The notes under the pieces: model-generated
What the model saw: the letters and a program-made list of their open reading frames with translations, nothing else
What the model was told of the DNA's origin: nothing
Database searches by the model: none
Part shown: piece by piece, positions 18,949 to 27,851 of the stretch
Position numbering within the stretch: position 1 is the stretch's first letter
How the letters are laid out: each line of letters opens with the position of its first letter
From: DATMBF01 sp035559595
Lineage (GTDB): Bacteria > Bacteroidota > Ignavibacteria > UBA10030
NCBI GenBank assembly: GCA_035559595.1
Contig: DATMBF010000030.1
Location: 1-64,000, forward strand
Direction of reading: 5' to 3'
DNA: 64,000 bases
Made by a program: the position numbers and the translations under genes

Positions 18949-19031
18949 AAAACTCCTTTATTGATTAGACAAAATAGAAATGGAATACCCCTACAGCCAA
19001 GATAGAGAGGAACTGTAGGTGACGGGAAGAC

Positions 19032-19622
19032 TTAGAAAGAGAGAGAAAAAATACTGAGGAGGGGAAGATGATGGATGAGGAGTCTCCGAAGGCTCTTGAG
19101 CGCACGCCCCATCTGGGTTTCCACCGTTTTTCGGGAGATCCCCAAGACATCTGCGATTTCAGCGTAAGAGAGCCCGTCGAACCGGTGCATCGTAAAAATG
19201 AGTCGACAGCGCGGTGGGAGGAGTTGAATGGCTTCTTCCACTGCATCCAGAATTTCCTTTTGTCGAATTTCTTGCTCCGGATTGGCGAAATCAGGGGTAG
19301 TCTCTAGGAGGTCGCCATCGATTGATGTCCATTTTTCCTCTTGTTTCAGATGATTGATGGCTTGGTTCTTGACGGCCTGATAAAGGTAGGTTTTCAAGGA
19401 GTTGATCGGTGGTCCGTCGTTTCTTTTTTCCCAGAGTCTCACGAAAACGTTCTGGACAATTTCTTCAGCGAGCGGTTTGGAGCCAACCAAGCGAAAGGCA
19501 AACCGACAGAGTCGCGGATAGTATGATCGGAACACTGCTTCGAACGCTGCGCTGTTTCCTGCGCGGATTAACTCGAAGGGGCGAGCCTCGTCCGCGTTTT
19601 GATAACCAGTCCAATGTGGCAT
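19032..19622 (-). CDS. fecI: ECF RNA polymerase sigma factor, FecI-like
   Basis: This 196-residue sigma factor has region 2 (AFEAVFRSYYPRLCRFAFRL and AEEIVQNVFVRLWEKR) and region 4 (LPPRCRLIFTMHRFDGLSYAEIADVLGIS, with helix-turn-helix). It is the expected partner of the FecR-like protein 83 bp downstream and should direct transcription of the receptor gene. The start at 19622 lies only about 8 bases beyond the predicted transcription start, and no Shine-Dalgarno is visible, so it may be translated from a nearly leaderless message. The first 27 codons plus the promoter are duplicated as a remnant near 24090-24213. Confidence 0.93.
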   Translation of the reverse strand: MPHWTGYQNADEARPFELIRAGNSAAFEAVFRSYYPRLCRFAFRLVGSKPLAEEIVQNVFVRLWEKRNDGPPINSLKTYLYQAVKNQAINHLKQEEKWTSIDGDLLETTPDFANPEQEIRQKEILDAVEEAIQLLPPRCRLIFTMHRFDGLSYAEIADVLGISRKTVETQMGRALKSLRRLLIHHLPLLSIFSLSF

Positions 19623-19636
19623 AACGATCTGGGGAG

Positions 19637-19665
19637 AGATTAGAGATTTTCAACGAAAGATGCAA
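19637..19665 (-). promoter_or_regulatory. Predicted sigma70-type promoter of fecI
   Basis: On the - strand TTGCAT (19665-19660), a 17-bp spacer and TAATCT (19642-19637) form a good housekeeping-type promoter just before the fecI start codon. The same two hexamers with the same 17-bp spacing are kept in the duplicated copy at 24185-24213. Confidence 0.6.
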
Positions 19666-19685
19666 GGCGCATCTTGAATCTGTTT

Positions 19686-22600
19686 TCAAGATGATCGAGA
19701 TGTGGAAGGATCTCGTGTGGTATCCCCCGAAGCGGTCGGGTTGGTGGATTTGACCCCAACGACGAGGTACATATCAATCGATCCCTTTCCCTTCGCGTCG
19801 ATCTTCCCGCGATACTCGCAATCGAAAACCTCCTTCACAAGATCATACGTAAAGGCCGAAATGTTCACTCTACCAGGAATGCAAGAGCTCTCCATGCGGC
19901 TTGCAATATTGACCGTATCACCCCAAACATCGTAGGTGAACTTCTTCTTGCCCACGATCCCGGCAACAACCTGACCCGAATGGATGCCGGCTCTCATGTT
20001 CCATTTATACGGAGAAGTTTCATTTCTTTTGAGGATGAGAGACTGCATGTGGAGTGCGGCCATTACTGCCCGTACGGCATGATCAGGCGTTTCGGTAGGC
20101 AGTCCGGAGGCGATCAGATACGCGTCGCCGATGGTCTTGAGTTTTTCGATGCCGTGGTGCTCAATGATTTCATCGAACTCCTTGAAAACTTCGTTCAGTT
20201 CACCAACGAGACGATCGGCAGGGAGAGATCCGGCAACATTTGTAAAACCCATGAAATCCGTAAAAAGAATGGTGACTGAGCGATACTCGCGCGGCTCGCT
20301 AGAGCCCTTTTCTTTGAGCTCCCGTACGACAGGAACGGGAAGAATATTGTTCAGCAGTTCTTCGGAGCGTCTCTGTTCGATCAGGAGTTCTTCCGTTCGT
20401 TGGCGTACCATGTCGGCGAGCGCCTGGCTCTTTTTCTCGAGCTGATGCGTTCTGAAACGAAATCCCCCATAAAGAAACCCAAAGAAAGTAACAGCCGCCA
20501 GTGCCGCGAACCACGTCGTTCTCCAAAACGGGGGAAAGATGGTGAAGGAAACAGCTGCCTCGTTCGATTCGACGAGATCGGCATCAACACATTTTGCGAT
20601 GAAACGATAGTCACCGGGATCCAAATTGAAGTATGAGACGGAGGTCTGCTCCACGGGTCCATGCCAGTTGTTGTCATAGCCGACAAGTCGATAGAAATAC
20701 AGCAACCGTTTCTGCCCAGATCGGAAGCTGAGGCCACGATAGTGGAATGTAAATTCCGAGGCGCCCTCCATCGGTGGAAGAGGCGAACCCCCACTCACCA
20801 CGCCTTCATTCGTTTTGATTGAGGCGATGTGAATCATCGGGGGGGCGTGGACGGGGTTGACTCTCTGAACTCCATATCGTGTCGCGACCCACAGGTTGTT
20901 CTCACGGTCGATTACGGCATCTTCGATTGATGGATGTAATAGACCATCCTTTCGCGTCAGTTTGGAGAAGGTCGTACCGTTGAATCGACTTATTCCCCCA
21001 AGCGTGATAAACCAGAGCGAGCCGTCGTTTCCTTTGAGGATTTTCCGCACAACATTGCCGGCAAGGCCATGGTCCGTGCCGTAGGTAGTCCATCGTGTGC
21101 CATCGAAGTGCGCGACTCCCCGGTTGGTCATGAGCCAGACCGAGCCCAGCCGGTCGCTGAAAGCACCGGTAACATCATTGCTGGGCAAAACATTCTCCCC
21201 ACTGAAAAATTGAATAGATTTCCCGTTGAAGTATGCGACGCCGATTGCCGCGTTCCGCTCGAAGGACCACACTCCCGTCCATACATGTCCGCTTGAATCT
21301 TCATATATCCACGTCGGAAAACGATCGTTCCACAGGGAATCACCGGAAAAGTATGTAAAGCGCCCGCCGGACAGCACCGAAAGCCCTTTATCTGTCGTGA
21401 AGTAGCTGACTCCGCGCTTGCTGACGAAAAAGGAGTTCCACGAGCCAGCTTTTGGCATGATTTCATTTAGATGAAACCGGCTAACTTTACTCCCCTCGAT
21501 TCGATACAGAGTGCTGATTCCGGTCATCCATACCGTTCCAAACTGGTCCACCTCAAGTGAACGAATCGTTACATCTTCATCCAAGGTTTCTCTTATATTA
21601 AACGTTTTCACTGAACCCTGTTCGATAAAGAAAACGGCATCGTCTCTGGTCAGGAGCCACACACGGCCAAACTTGTCTGCTGCGACCTCGAGAATTACCC
21701 TATTCTTGAGCATATCTCCCACGCTTCTGAATTTTGCGCCCGCTTCCTGAAAGAGGTTCTTATCTGTCCACAGCCAGAGGATCCCCTTGTCATCGACCGT
21801 CAGACCTTGGATCGGTTCATTGGGAATTCCGTCCTTGGAGCCGAGGTGTTTGAATGATTTCCCCAACGCATACCCCACACCCGCAGGAGTTGCGAACCAG
21901 ATTTTTCCATCAGGAGCGCTTGCGATCGTGACTGTTCCTTGAAGGTCCTCGTTCAAGCCTGGTGCGATGAGGGGCGTTTCGAATCTTCCCTCGTCGTATC
22001 GGAGTAGCCCTTCCGTTGTGCCGAACCAGATCAATCCCTCCCTATCCTCGAACACTGTGGAAATGGTTGTTGGAATGGAGGATTCTGTCTTCGCATGCAC
22101 GGTAACGCTGTCGTTCCGAATACTTGCGATGCCATTCCGTGTGGCCAACCATAACCGTCCGTTCCGATCCTCAATCATTTCTAACACGCTGTTGCTCGGA
22201 AGGCCATTCGCTGTATTAAAGAACCGAATATCATCCTGCGACAAGCGCGCAAGTCCTCCCGCCCGCAATCGTAACCATCGTGCTCCCTCTCTCGTCTCAA
22301 GAAGGGAGAGGACGTTTTTTGAAGGGAGCCGGTCATTGATGCTCTCAGAGACAAATGCCCCACCGACAAAGCGGGCGATTCCTCCCAACGTGGCGACCCA
22401 GATGGTCCCGCTACGGTCTTCTGCGACGTCGTTGACGACATTTTGTGGAAGACCGTGGGCTGTTGTGAAGAGTTTCCAAGACGGTGTGTCACTCTCTTGA
22501 GCCAGCGCGACACCTGAGTTCCGGAAACCGACCCAAAGAAAACCGGAGCGATCTTCAAAGATCGTGGAGACCTCCGCTTCAGGAATTCCGTCCGACTCTC

Positions 22601-23051
22601 CCCACGCGCGAATGGAATCCTTCCCGAACGAGAAAATACCTTTCCGAGTGCCGATCCAGATTCTGCCACGTTTATCGAAAGACGCAACGGTAATCGGATT
22701 GTCCTTCCATTGATCTGGTGAACCAATGCTTCTGGTGGTGGAGCCATCGACCATGAAGAGTGCCGATCGGTACACACACAATGCTCGCCCGCGGTCGTCG
22801 AAGAAGATGTCGAGAATCTCACCGGGATTTGTCGATGCATCGAGCGATACCTCTTGAAAGTCTCGCCCATCATGTTTGCAAATCCCGGCACGTGTTGCAA
22901 TCCAGAGGTATCCGAGCCTGTCCTGTCCTAAGACAGAGATCGTGTTGCTTGGAAGCCCGTCCGCATCCGTAAAGAGGGTCCAGCGGTTCTGTTGACCAAA
23001 TGCTAACGGAGTGAAGAGCAGTACAACGGCAGCAATGATGGGTAGCTTCAA
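19686..23051 (-). CDS. Beta-propeller sensor with class III adenylate cyclase output
   Basis: This protein of about 1121 residues has a signal/anchor segment, then roughly 14 Reg_prop repeats (pattern GLPSN..V..I.ED..G.LW..T..G) making two probable seven-bladed propellers. A Y_Y_Y domain (about 760-840), one membrane helix (about 848-868) and a coiled segment follow, then a class III cyclase domain. In the cyclase, FTDFMGFT and KTIGDAYL supply the metal-binding aspartates, the lysine in KLKTIG and the aspartate in YDVWGDT are the adenine-specifying pair, and NIASRME holds the transition-state Asn and Arg. It is therefore predicted to make cAMP. The TTG at 23051 is chosen because GGAG lies 8 bases upstream; a TTG at 23075 would overlap the preceding gene without a usable site. 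Confidence 0.88.
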   Translation of the reverse strand: MKLPIIAAVVLLFTPLAFGQQNRWTLFTDADGLPSNTISVLGQDRLGYLWIATRAGICKHDGRDFQEVSLDASTNPGEILDIFFDDRGRALCVYRSALFMVDGSTTRSIGSPDQWKDNPITVASFDKRGRIWIGTRKGIFSFGKDSIRAWGESDGIPEAEVSTIFEDRSGFLWVGFRNSGVALAQESDTPSWKLFTTAHGLPQNVVNDVAEDRSGTIWVATLGGIARFVGGAFVSESINDRLPSKNVLSLLETREGARWLRLRAGGLARLSQDDIRFFNTANGLPSNSVLEMIEDRNGRLWLATRNGIASIRNDSVTVHAKTESSIPTTISTVFEDREGLIWFGTTEGLLRYDEGRFETPLIAPGLNEDLQGTVTIASAPDGKIWFATPAGVGYALGKSFKHLGSKDGIPNEPIQGLTVDDKGILWLWTDKNLFQEAGAKFRSVGDMLKNRVILEVAADKFGRVWLLTRDDAVFFIEQGSVKTFNIRETLDEDVTIRSLEVDQFGTVWMTGISTLYRIEGSKVSRFHLNEIMPKAGSWNSFFVSKRGVSYFTTDKGLSVLSGGRFTYFSGDSLWNDRFPTWIYEDSSGHVWTGVWSFERNAAIGVAYFNGKSIQFFSGENVLPSNDVTGAFSDRLGSVWLMTNRGVAHFDGTRWTTYGTDHGLAGNVVRKILKGNDGSLWFITLGGISRFNGTTFSKLTRKDGLLHPSIEDAVIDRENNLWVATRYGVQRVNPVHAPPMIHIASIKTNEGVVSGGSPLPPMEGASEFTFHYRGLSFRSGQKRLLYFYRLVGYDNNWHGPVEQTSVSYFNLDPGDYRFIAKCVDADLVESNEAAVSFTIFPPFWRTTWFAALAAVTFFGFLYGGFRFRTHQLEKKSQALADMVRQRTEELLIEQRRSEELLNNILPVPVVRELKEKGSSEPREYRSVTILFTDFMGFTNVAGSLPADRLVGELNEVFKEFDEIIEHHGIEKLKTIGDAYLIASGLPTETPDHAVRAVMAALHMQSLILKRNETSPYKWNMRAGIHSGQVVAGIVGKKKFTYDVWGDTVNIASRMESSCIPGRVNISAFTYDLVKEVFDCEYRGKIDAKGKGSIDMYLVVGVKSTNPTASGDTTRDPSTSRSS

Positions 23052-23064
23052 CGAGGGATCTCCA

Positions 23065-23871
23065 TTACCTGACAATCTCCGACCGCGTTACGTTTTTCGT
23101 GCGAAGGTTCATTGGTCCTTTCTTATGGCTAATGGTGGCAACACCTTCGTACTCCGTTGCCTGTTGCATAACTTTTCCCTGACCAAAGTCAAAGAAGAGG
23201 GTTCCACGACCTGACCCTTTGATAGGTACCTCCTCAAAGGGTGTCGTGACAGTTCCACCTACATCTATGCGCATGCTGATCACTGCACATTTCACACCCG
23301 CGAAGTCTTGAAAACCGACGAACTTCAAGGAGCGCTTAAGCTGGAGGTCAAACCGTGTTTCTTCCATGTCAAAAGACCAACCGGCACTGCTTTCCCAGGT
23401 TTCACCAAGAGCAAGAGGTCGGTCGGGGAAGCCCCCCTCAAATTCAAAATTGACGCGAATACCGTCAATGATTTTCCTTTTTCTGGAAGAGACATCTTCC
23501 GCAGGTTTGACGTCCACGTATTTCCCGCTCGATGCTCGGCGGATGAGAATCGGGACACCTTTGAGCTCATCCATGTTGCTGTAGAATTTTTCCTTAAAGA
23601 AACGTGCATCCACGCTTTCGATTGTCATGGTAATGTCTGCCGAACTATCGTCATGCACCTTTTGAATCGTGTACCTTGTAACATCCTCGATCGTGATCAC
23701 GGCATCACGAATAAATTCGCCTGTCTGTGAAATTCTTGTAACAGTTTTGTATGCTATTGCCTCTCCCGGATGGTAGAGGTATCGAAGCATTACTTGCTGG
23801 GCAAGGAGATAGTGAATTCCGATGGACGTAGAAAATATGAGGGTGGCAAATCGTGATGCGAGAAATCGCAT
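23065..23871 (-). CDS. Exported protein of unknown function (DUF6263-like)
   Basis: This 268-residue protein has a signal peptide ending near LLAQQ. The mature part is beta-rich and resembles the DUF6263-type exported proteins (LRYLYHPGEAIAYKTVTRIS, LALGETWESSAGW, KFVGFQDFAGVKCAVISM), with which I associate it only loosely. AAGGAGG lies just before the chosen ATG at 23871; an earlier in-frame ATG lacks a site. It lies 13 bp upstream of the cyclase-sensor gene on the same strand, so the two are probably cotranscribed and this protein may act in the periplasm with the sensor. No catalytic motif is seen. Confidence 0.7.
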   Translation of the reverse strand: MRFLASRFATLIFSTSIGIHYLLAQQVMLRYLYHPGEAIAYKTVTRISQTGEFIRDAVITIEDVTRYTIQKVHDDSSADITMTIESVDARFFKEKFYSNMDELKGVPILIRRASSGKYVDVKPAEDVSSRKRKIIDGIRVNFEFEGGFPDRPLALGETWESSAGWSFDMEETRFDLQLKRSLKFVGFQDFAGVKCAVISMRIDVGGTVTTPFEEVPIKGSGRGTLFFDFGQGKVMQQATEYEGVATISHKKGPMNLRTKNVTRSEIVR

Positions 23872-24089
23872 GGAATCCTCCTTGTGCAAAAAATTGAACG
23901 ACGAACAGCTCGCGAGTTTTGTCGGTCGGTGAGCAAGCATGAGGGGCAGGGGGCGAGATTCTGTTCTTTTTCCTCGACAGCATCTGGTTTCCGCCTGAAT
24001 AGTTTGAGGCCCACTCGAGGTATTCCGTCGTTAACAAGCCTTACTTGTTATGACACCTAGAAAAGATACGTGTGGGGTTGGCAAAGGAG

Positions 24090-24213
24090 GGAATGCGGAC
24101 GGGCTTCCGGTGCCGATTAATTCGGAGGAGCGAGCCCCGTCCACGTTTTGATATCCAGTCCAACGTGGCATAACGGTCACCGAGAGATTAGAGATTTTCA
24201 ACGAAAGATGCAA
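24090..24213 (-). pseudogene. Fragment of an ECF sigma gene with its promoter, duplicated
   Basis: This stretch aligns with 19540-19665 on the same strand. The shared part covers TTGCAT-N17-TAATCT, the leader, and about 27 codons (MPRWTGYQNVDGARSSELI against MPHWTGYQNADEARPFELI). Similarity stops near 24090, after which the frame reads unrelated residues to a stop. It is a remnant of a second sigma-factor gene or of a partial duplication. The surrounding 23872-24277 interval holds no other gene that I can support. Confidence 0.75.
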
Positions 24214-24277
24214 GAAGTCCCGGTCGCCTTGACTATCAAAGGGCATCTCGTTACCATAAGACGACCATCGGGATCAC

Positions 24278-26758
24278 ATGCGCCGAATCAACGCATACGT
24301 TGTTCTCGCCCTCTCTCTGGATGCCCTCCTTCTGCTCGTTTGCTTCTTTCATACTCCTGCTGTCCTCGATAAGTCGCGAGTTCCGCTTGTTGTTGATAAG
24401 ACATCGGCCGGCGTCGTTGTCCAGCGAATCGTCGATGCTGAGGCTGCCAGCAATCTTCAGCCAGAAGATGTCATTGTTGCGTGGGGGAAAACGCGATTGC
24501 AGATTCCCGAGGCCCTCGAGTTTCTCGCTGATCTTTCCGAAATAGGGGAGACTGTACCGTTCGTCGTTCAACGGGGTGAGCAGACATTTACAACGACTAT
24601 TCGTCTCATTCCTTACTACGAATCTCCAGTTCGCAACATTATCATCATTCTTTTTGTTGGTGTGATCATTTGGGGAGTGGGGGTCTTTGTGTTGCTTAGT
24701 CGTCCTTTCGACTCAATGGCACGCCTCCTCCATTGGAGCATGATATCATTTGCCACGATCATCATGATCACATGGGGGAAGATCTCGCCTGACTCGGTCG
24801 ATACTTACCTCTCGCGATCGCTGTTCTTCGTCTCATATGCTGGAGTGGTTTCGGGGTTATTGTACTTTACTCTGATGTTTCCCCGGCCTAAGCCGCTTTC
24901 GCCTTTCCTTATGAGGTCGATTGCTTTCATACCGTTAACTGTCGTCTCTATTCTGCTTGTCTACTTTCACCTTCTTGCGATTCGGGAAGTATCCGTCGAA
25001 CGATATATCGAATTCCAACGAGTTTTCGATCTCTTTCACACTCTGATTCTCCTATACGCCGGCGGTGGGATCGCCGCGCTTATCCACTCAAATCGCAGTG
25101 TTCCCGTTGCCGAGGAACGTGAGCGGCTTCGCTGGATCATGTGGGGCTTGGTTCTTGGCCCCTTGCCGTTTCTCGTGCTTATCGTTGTGCCGCAGCTATT
25201 TTCACCCGCTGGCATTGTTCCCGAAGAGTACACAACGATTTTTTTCATCATTATCCCGCTGACGATGGCCCTTTCTGTTGTTCGCTATCGGACGTTCGAT
25301 ATTGAAGTCGTCATCAATCGGGGTGTGGTCTATGGGGTACTCACATTGATTCTCGTTGCAACCTACATCGTCATGGTGCTGATGGCAACCTCGTTGATCG
25401 GCGGGAGTATTGTCTTCGAAGAGTACTTCTTCATCATTCTTGTTACCCTCCTTATTGCGGCTGTTTTCAATCCGCTCAGAGACCGGATCCAGAAGATCGT
25501 TGACGAGTCTCTCTTTACGACGCGCGTCAATTTTCGCAATATCGTTCGGCAGGTTTCAGAACAGCTTCGCAAGGTTCTGACTACGGAAGAGCTTTTTCAC
25601 ACTACGGCAAGAGAGATCTGCAAGCACATCGAATGTGATGCGATCGCCGGCTATGAGAGGCGCGGTAATCGGTTTCGCCGTTTGGCGGTGAAGGGAAAGG
25701 AATTACCAGAGGAGGTCAACCTGCCGGCAAGAATTGAGAAGAAGGCAGAAAGCAGTCACGCCTTTGCCGTTCCTCTGGTGGCGGGATCGAGAAGAGCCGA
25801 CATCGATATTTCGGAACATCAGTGGCTTCGTGAGCATGGCGTGGCGTTGATGATTCCGATCTTCTCCGAAGCTCGGTCTATCCTTGCGGTGATCATGCTG
25901 AGGCCGTCGCCGAAAATCGGAAGTTATGATGAGGTTGAGTTCGACCTTCTACTTGAAGTTGCATCGGTTGCCGGAGAGGTCCTTGAGCGGTTAAAACTGC
26001 AAGAGCGCATCTTCATAGAGAAAGAGGAGCAACGCCGTCTCGAAGAGCTCAATAGGCTGAAGTCGTATTTCGTCTCAAGTGTGTCCCACGAGCTTCGCAT
26101 GCCGCTCACGTCGATCAAGATGTTTGCTGAGACCCTCCGGCTGGGACGGGTGAAGAGTCAGCGTCAAGTAAAGGAGTATCTTGAAATCATTGAAGGAGAA
26201 ACGAATCGACTGGCCAGACTCATCGAGAATGTGCTGGACTTCTCCAAGATCGAGCGGGGCGTTAAAGAATACCAATTTGAGAAGGCGTACATACAGGATA
26301 TCACTGCCCGGGCAGTCGGTGCCATGCGCTATCAATTCCAATCCCAGAAAGCGAGACTTCGTGTCTCGGTTTCGAAGAAACTCCCGCCGATTATTGCTGA
26401 CGCTGACGCGATTGAGGAGGTCATTATCAACCTTCTCTCAAACGCTCTGAAATATTCGACGGGAAGAAAGGATATCGAGTTGCGTGTGACAAACCACCGG
26501 TCGGAGATCTCGCTGATGGTGAAGGACAAAGGAATTGGGATCCCGAAATCCGAACTTCCAAACCTCTTTACTGCATTCTATCGTGTACGAGATGCTCAAA
26601 GTGCACAAGTCGGAGGAGCGGGACTCGGTTTGTCGCTTGTCAAGCACATCGTGGAAGCACACCATGGCCGGGTTGAGGTTAAGAGTGAAGTCGGAAAGGG
26701 AAGTAGATTCACGATAACATTGCCAGTGAATCATGCCGAAAACCATTCTCATCGTTGA
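24278..26758 (+). CDS. Membrane sensor histidine kinase with PDZ-like and GAF domains
   Basis: This 826-residue kinase starts with a membrane anchor and a PDZ-like periplasmic segment (about 40-110, SAGVVVQRIVDAEAASNLQPEDVIV). Seven or more membrane segments follow (about 118-375), then a GAF-like domain (about 415-565), HisKA (SVSHELRMPLTSIK with the phospho-accepting His) and a HATPase domain (NLLSNALKYS, DKGIGIP, GGAGLGLSL). It overlaps the next gene by 26 bp, and the three regulators form one unit. Because the four following operons carry Pho-box-like arrays, it is the candidate sensor for that response. It lacks the PhoR architecture (short N-terminus plus PAS), so the stimulus is inferred from context only. 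Confidence 0.9.
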   Translation: MRRINAYVVLALSLDALLLLVCFFHTPAVLDKSRVPLVVDKTSAGVVVQRIVDAEAASNLQPEDVIVAWGKTRLQIPEALEFLADLSEIGETVPFVVQRGEQTFTTTIRLIPYYESPVRNIIIILFVGVIIWGVGVFVLLSRPFDSMARLLHWSMISFATIIMITWGKISPDSVDTYLSRSLFFVSYAGVVSGLLYFTLMFPRPKPLSPFLMRSIAFIPLTVVSILLVYFHLLAIREVSVERYIEFQRVFDLFHTLILLYAGGGIAALIHSNRSVPVAEERERLRWIMWGLVLGPLPFLVLIVVPQLFSPAGIVPEEYTTIFFIIIPLTMALSVVRYRTFDIEVVINRGVVYGVLTLILVATYIVMVLMATSLIGGSIVFEEYFFIILVTLLIAAVFNPLRDRIQKIVDESLFTTRVNFRNIVRQVSEQLRKVLTTEELFHTTAREICKHIECDAIAGYERRGNRFRRLAVKGKELPEEVNLPARIEKKAESSHAFAVPLVAGSRRADIDISEHQWLREHGVALMIPIFSEARSILAVIMLRPSPKIGSYDEVEFDLLLEVASVAGEVLERLKLQERIFIEKEEQRRLEELNRLKSYFVSSVSHELRMPLTSIKMFAETLRLGRVKSQRQVKEYLEIIEGETNRLARLIENVLDFSKIERGVKEYQFEKAYIQDITARAVGAMRYQFQSQKARLRVSVSKKLPPIIADADAIEEVIINLLSNALKYSTGRKDIELRVTNHRSEISLMVKDKGIGIPKSELPNLFTAFYRVRDAQSAQVGGAGLGLSLVKHIVEAHHGRVEVKSEVGKGSRFTITLPVNHAENHSHR

Positions 26759-27851
26759 AGACGACAAGGCAATTCTGAAGGGTCTTGAAGATAATCTTAC
26801 ACGTGAGGGCTATCGCATTTTGAGTGCGCGCGATGGGAAGAGCGGCCTTGCCGCTGTGTTCAAGAATCAGCCGGATCTCGTTCTTCTTGACGTGATGCTT
26901 CCGCAAATGGGGGGACTTGAAGTCTGTCGACAGTTGAAGAAGAACGGCTTTGAGGCCCCAATCTTCATGCTCACGGGTCTGGCTGATGAGCGGTCTCGTC
27001 TGGAGGGGCTTGGACTGGGTGCGGATGATTATATCCCGAAGCCGTTCAGCATTCGGGAGGTGCTGCTGCGCGTCAAGAACGCCCTGAAGCGGACGGAAGA
27101 GGTTCTCGGGAAAGCGAAAGCATTGGATGAGGAACTAAAACGAGCCAAAGAGATTCAACGCTCATCACTTCCTGCCAGTCCTCCCAAGATTCAGAGGCTC
27201 GATATATTCGGAATGATGGAACCTGCAACATATGTCGGCGGTGATTATTTTGATTACGTTGTTTCGGGTGAGTTGGCTTCGATTATTGTTGCGGACGTAT
27301 CGGGGAAGGGTTTGCCGGCCGCCATGTATGTGCAAAAGATGCAGGGTATCGTCCAATCGTCCAAGTCACGGATAACGGGGGCCAAAGATATCCTCGAACA
27401 GCTTGAAGAACATCTTGGAGTCGGGATGGAGGCCACCTCATTTGTTACAGCTACCGTGGCAACGTTCGACATCACGAAGCCATCAGTAACCATAGCCAAT
27501 GCGGGCCACCTGCCGGTCCTCTTCCGACGGGGAAAAAGCGTGGAGGAGATCAAACCCGACGGGCTCTGGATTGGCTCGTTGAGTCGCGACCAATTCTCGG
27601 CAAGACTCGAGACAAGAGAGATCGAGCTTCGGCGAGGCGATACTCTTTTTATGATTTCCGATGGGGTGATCGAAAGCATGAATGAGCGAGGAGAAGAGTT
27701 CGGGTTGGAGCGAGTCAAACGATTGCTTGCCGCGTCTTCAACCTCGGCGCGAAATATCGTTCACACGTGTTTTCGAAGGATCGAAACATTTTCTATGAGT
27801 GCTCAACAACATGATGACATCACCATCGTCGGAGTGAGAATAACGTCATGA
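26733..27851 (+). CDS. Response regulator with RsbU/SpoIIE-type PP2C phosphatase
   Basis: This 372-residue protein joins a receiver domain (1-120; phospho-acceptor in LLDVMLPQMGG, and KPFS at the end) to a PP2C-like serine phosphatase (about 145-370). The phosphatase has GGDYFDY, VADVSGKGLPAAMYV, NAGHLPVLF and SDGVIES with metal-binding acids. Such proteins usually dephosphorylate an anti-sigma-factor antagonist in partner-switching. No antagonist or anti-sigma gene is adjacent. It overlaps both the histidine kinase (26 bp) and the next regulator (4 bp, ATGA), so all three should be made together. Confidence 0.93.
   Translation: MPKTILIVEDDKAILKGLEDNLTREGYRILSARDGKSGLAAVFKNQPDLVLLDVMLPQMGGLEVCRQLKKNGFEAPIFMLTGLADERSRLEGLGLGADDYIPKPFSIREVLLRVKNALKRTEEVLGKAKALDEELKRAKEIQRSSLPASPPKIQRLDIFGMMEPATYVGGDYFDYVVSGELASIIVADVSGKGLPAAMYVQKMQGIVQSSKSRITGAKDILEQLEEHLGVGMEATSFVTATVATFDITKPSVTIANAGHLPVLFRRGKSVEEIKPDGLWIGSLSRDQFSARLETREIELRRGDTLFMISDGVIESMNERGEEFGLERVKRLLAASSTSARNIVHTCFRRIETFSMSAQQHDDITIVGVRITS

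Noticed and set aside
24031..24246. Short open frame containing the sigma-like sequence as an intact small gene
   Set aside because: Similarity to FecI ends after about 27 codons and the rest is unrelated, so it is a remnant, not a gene.
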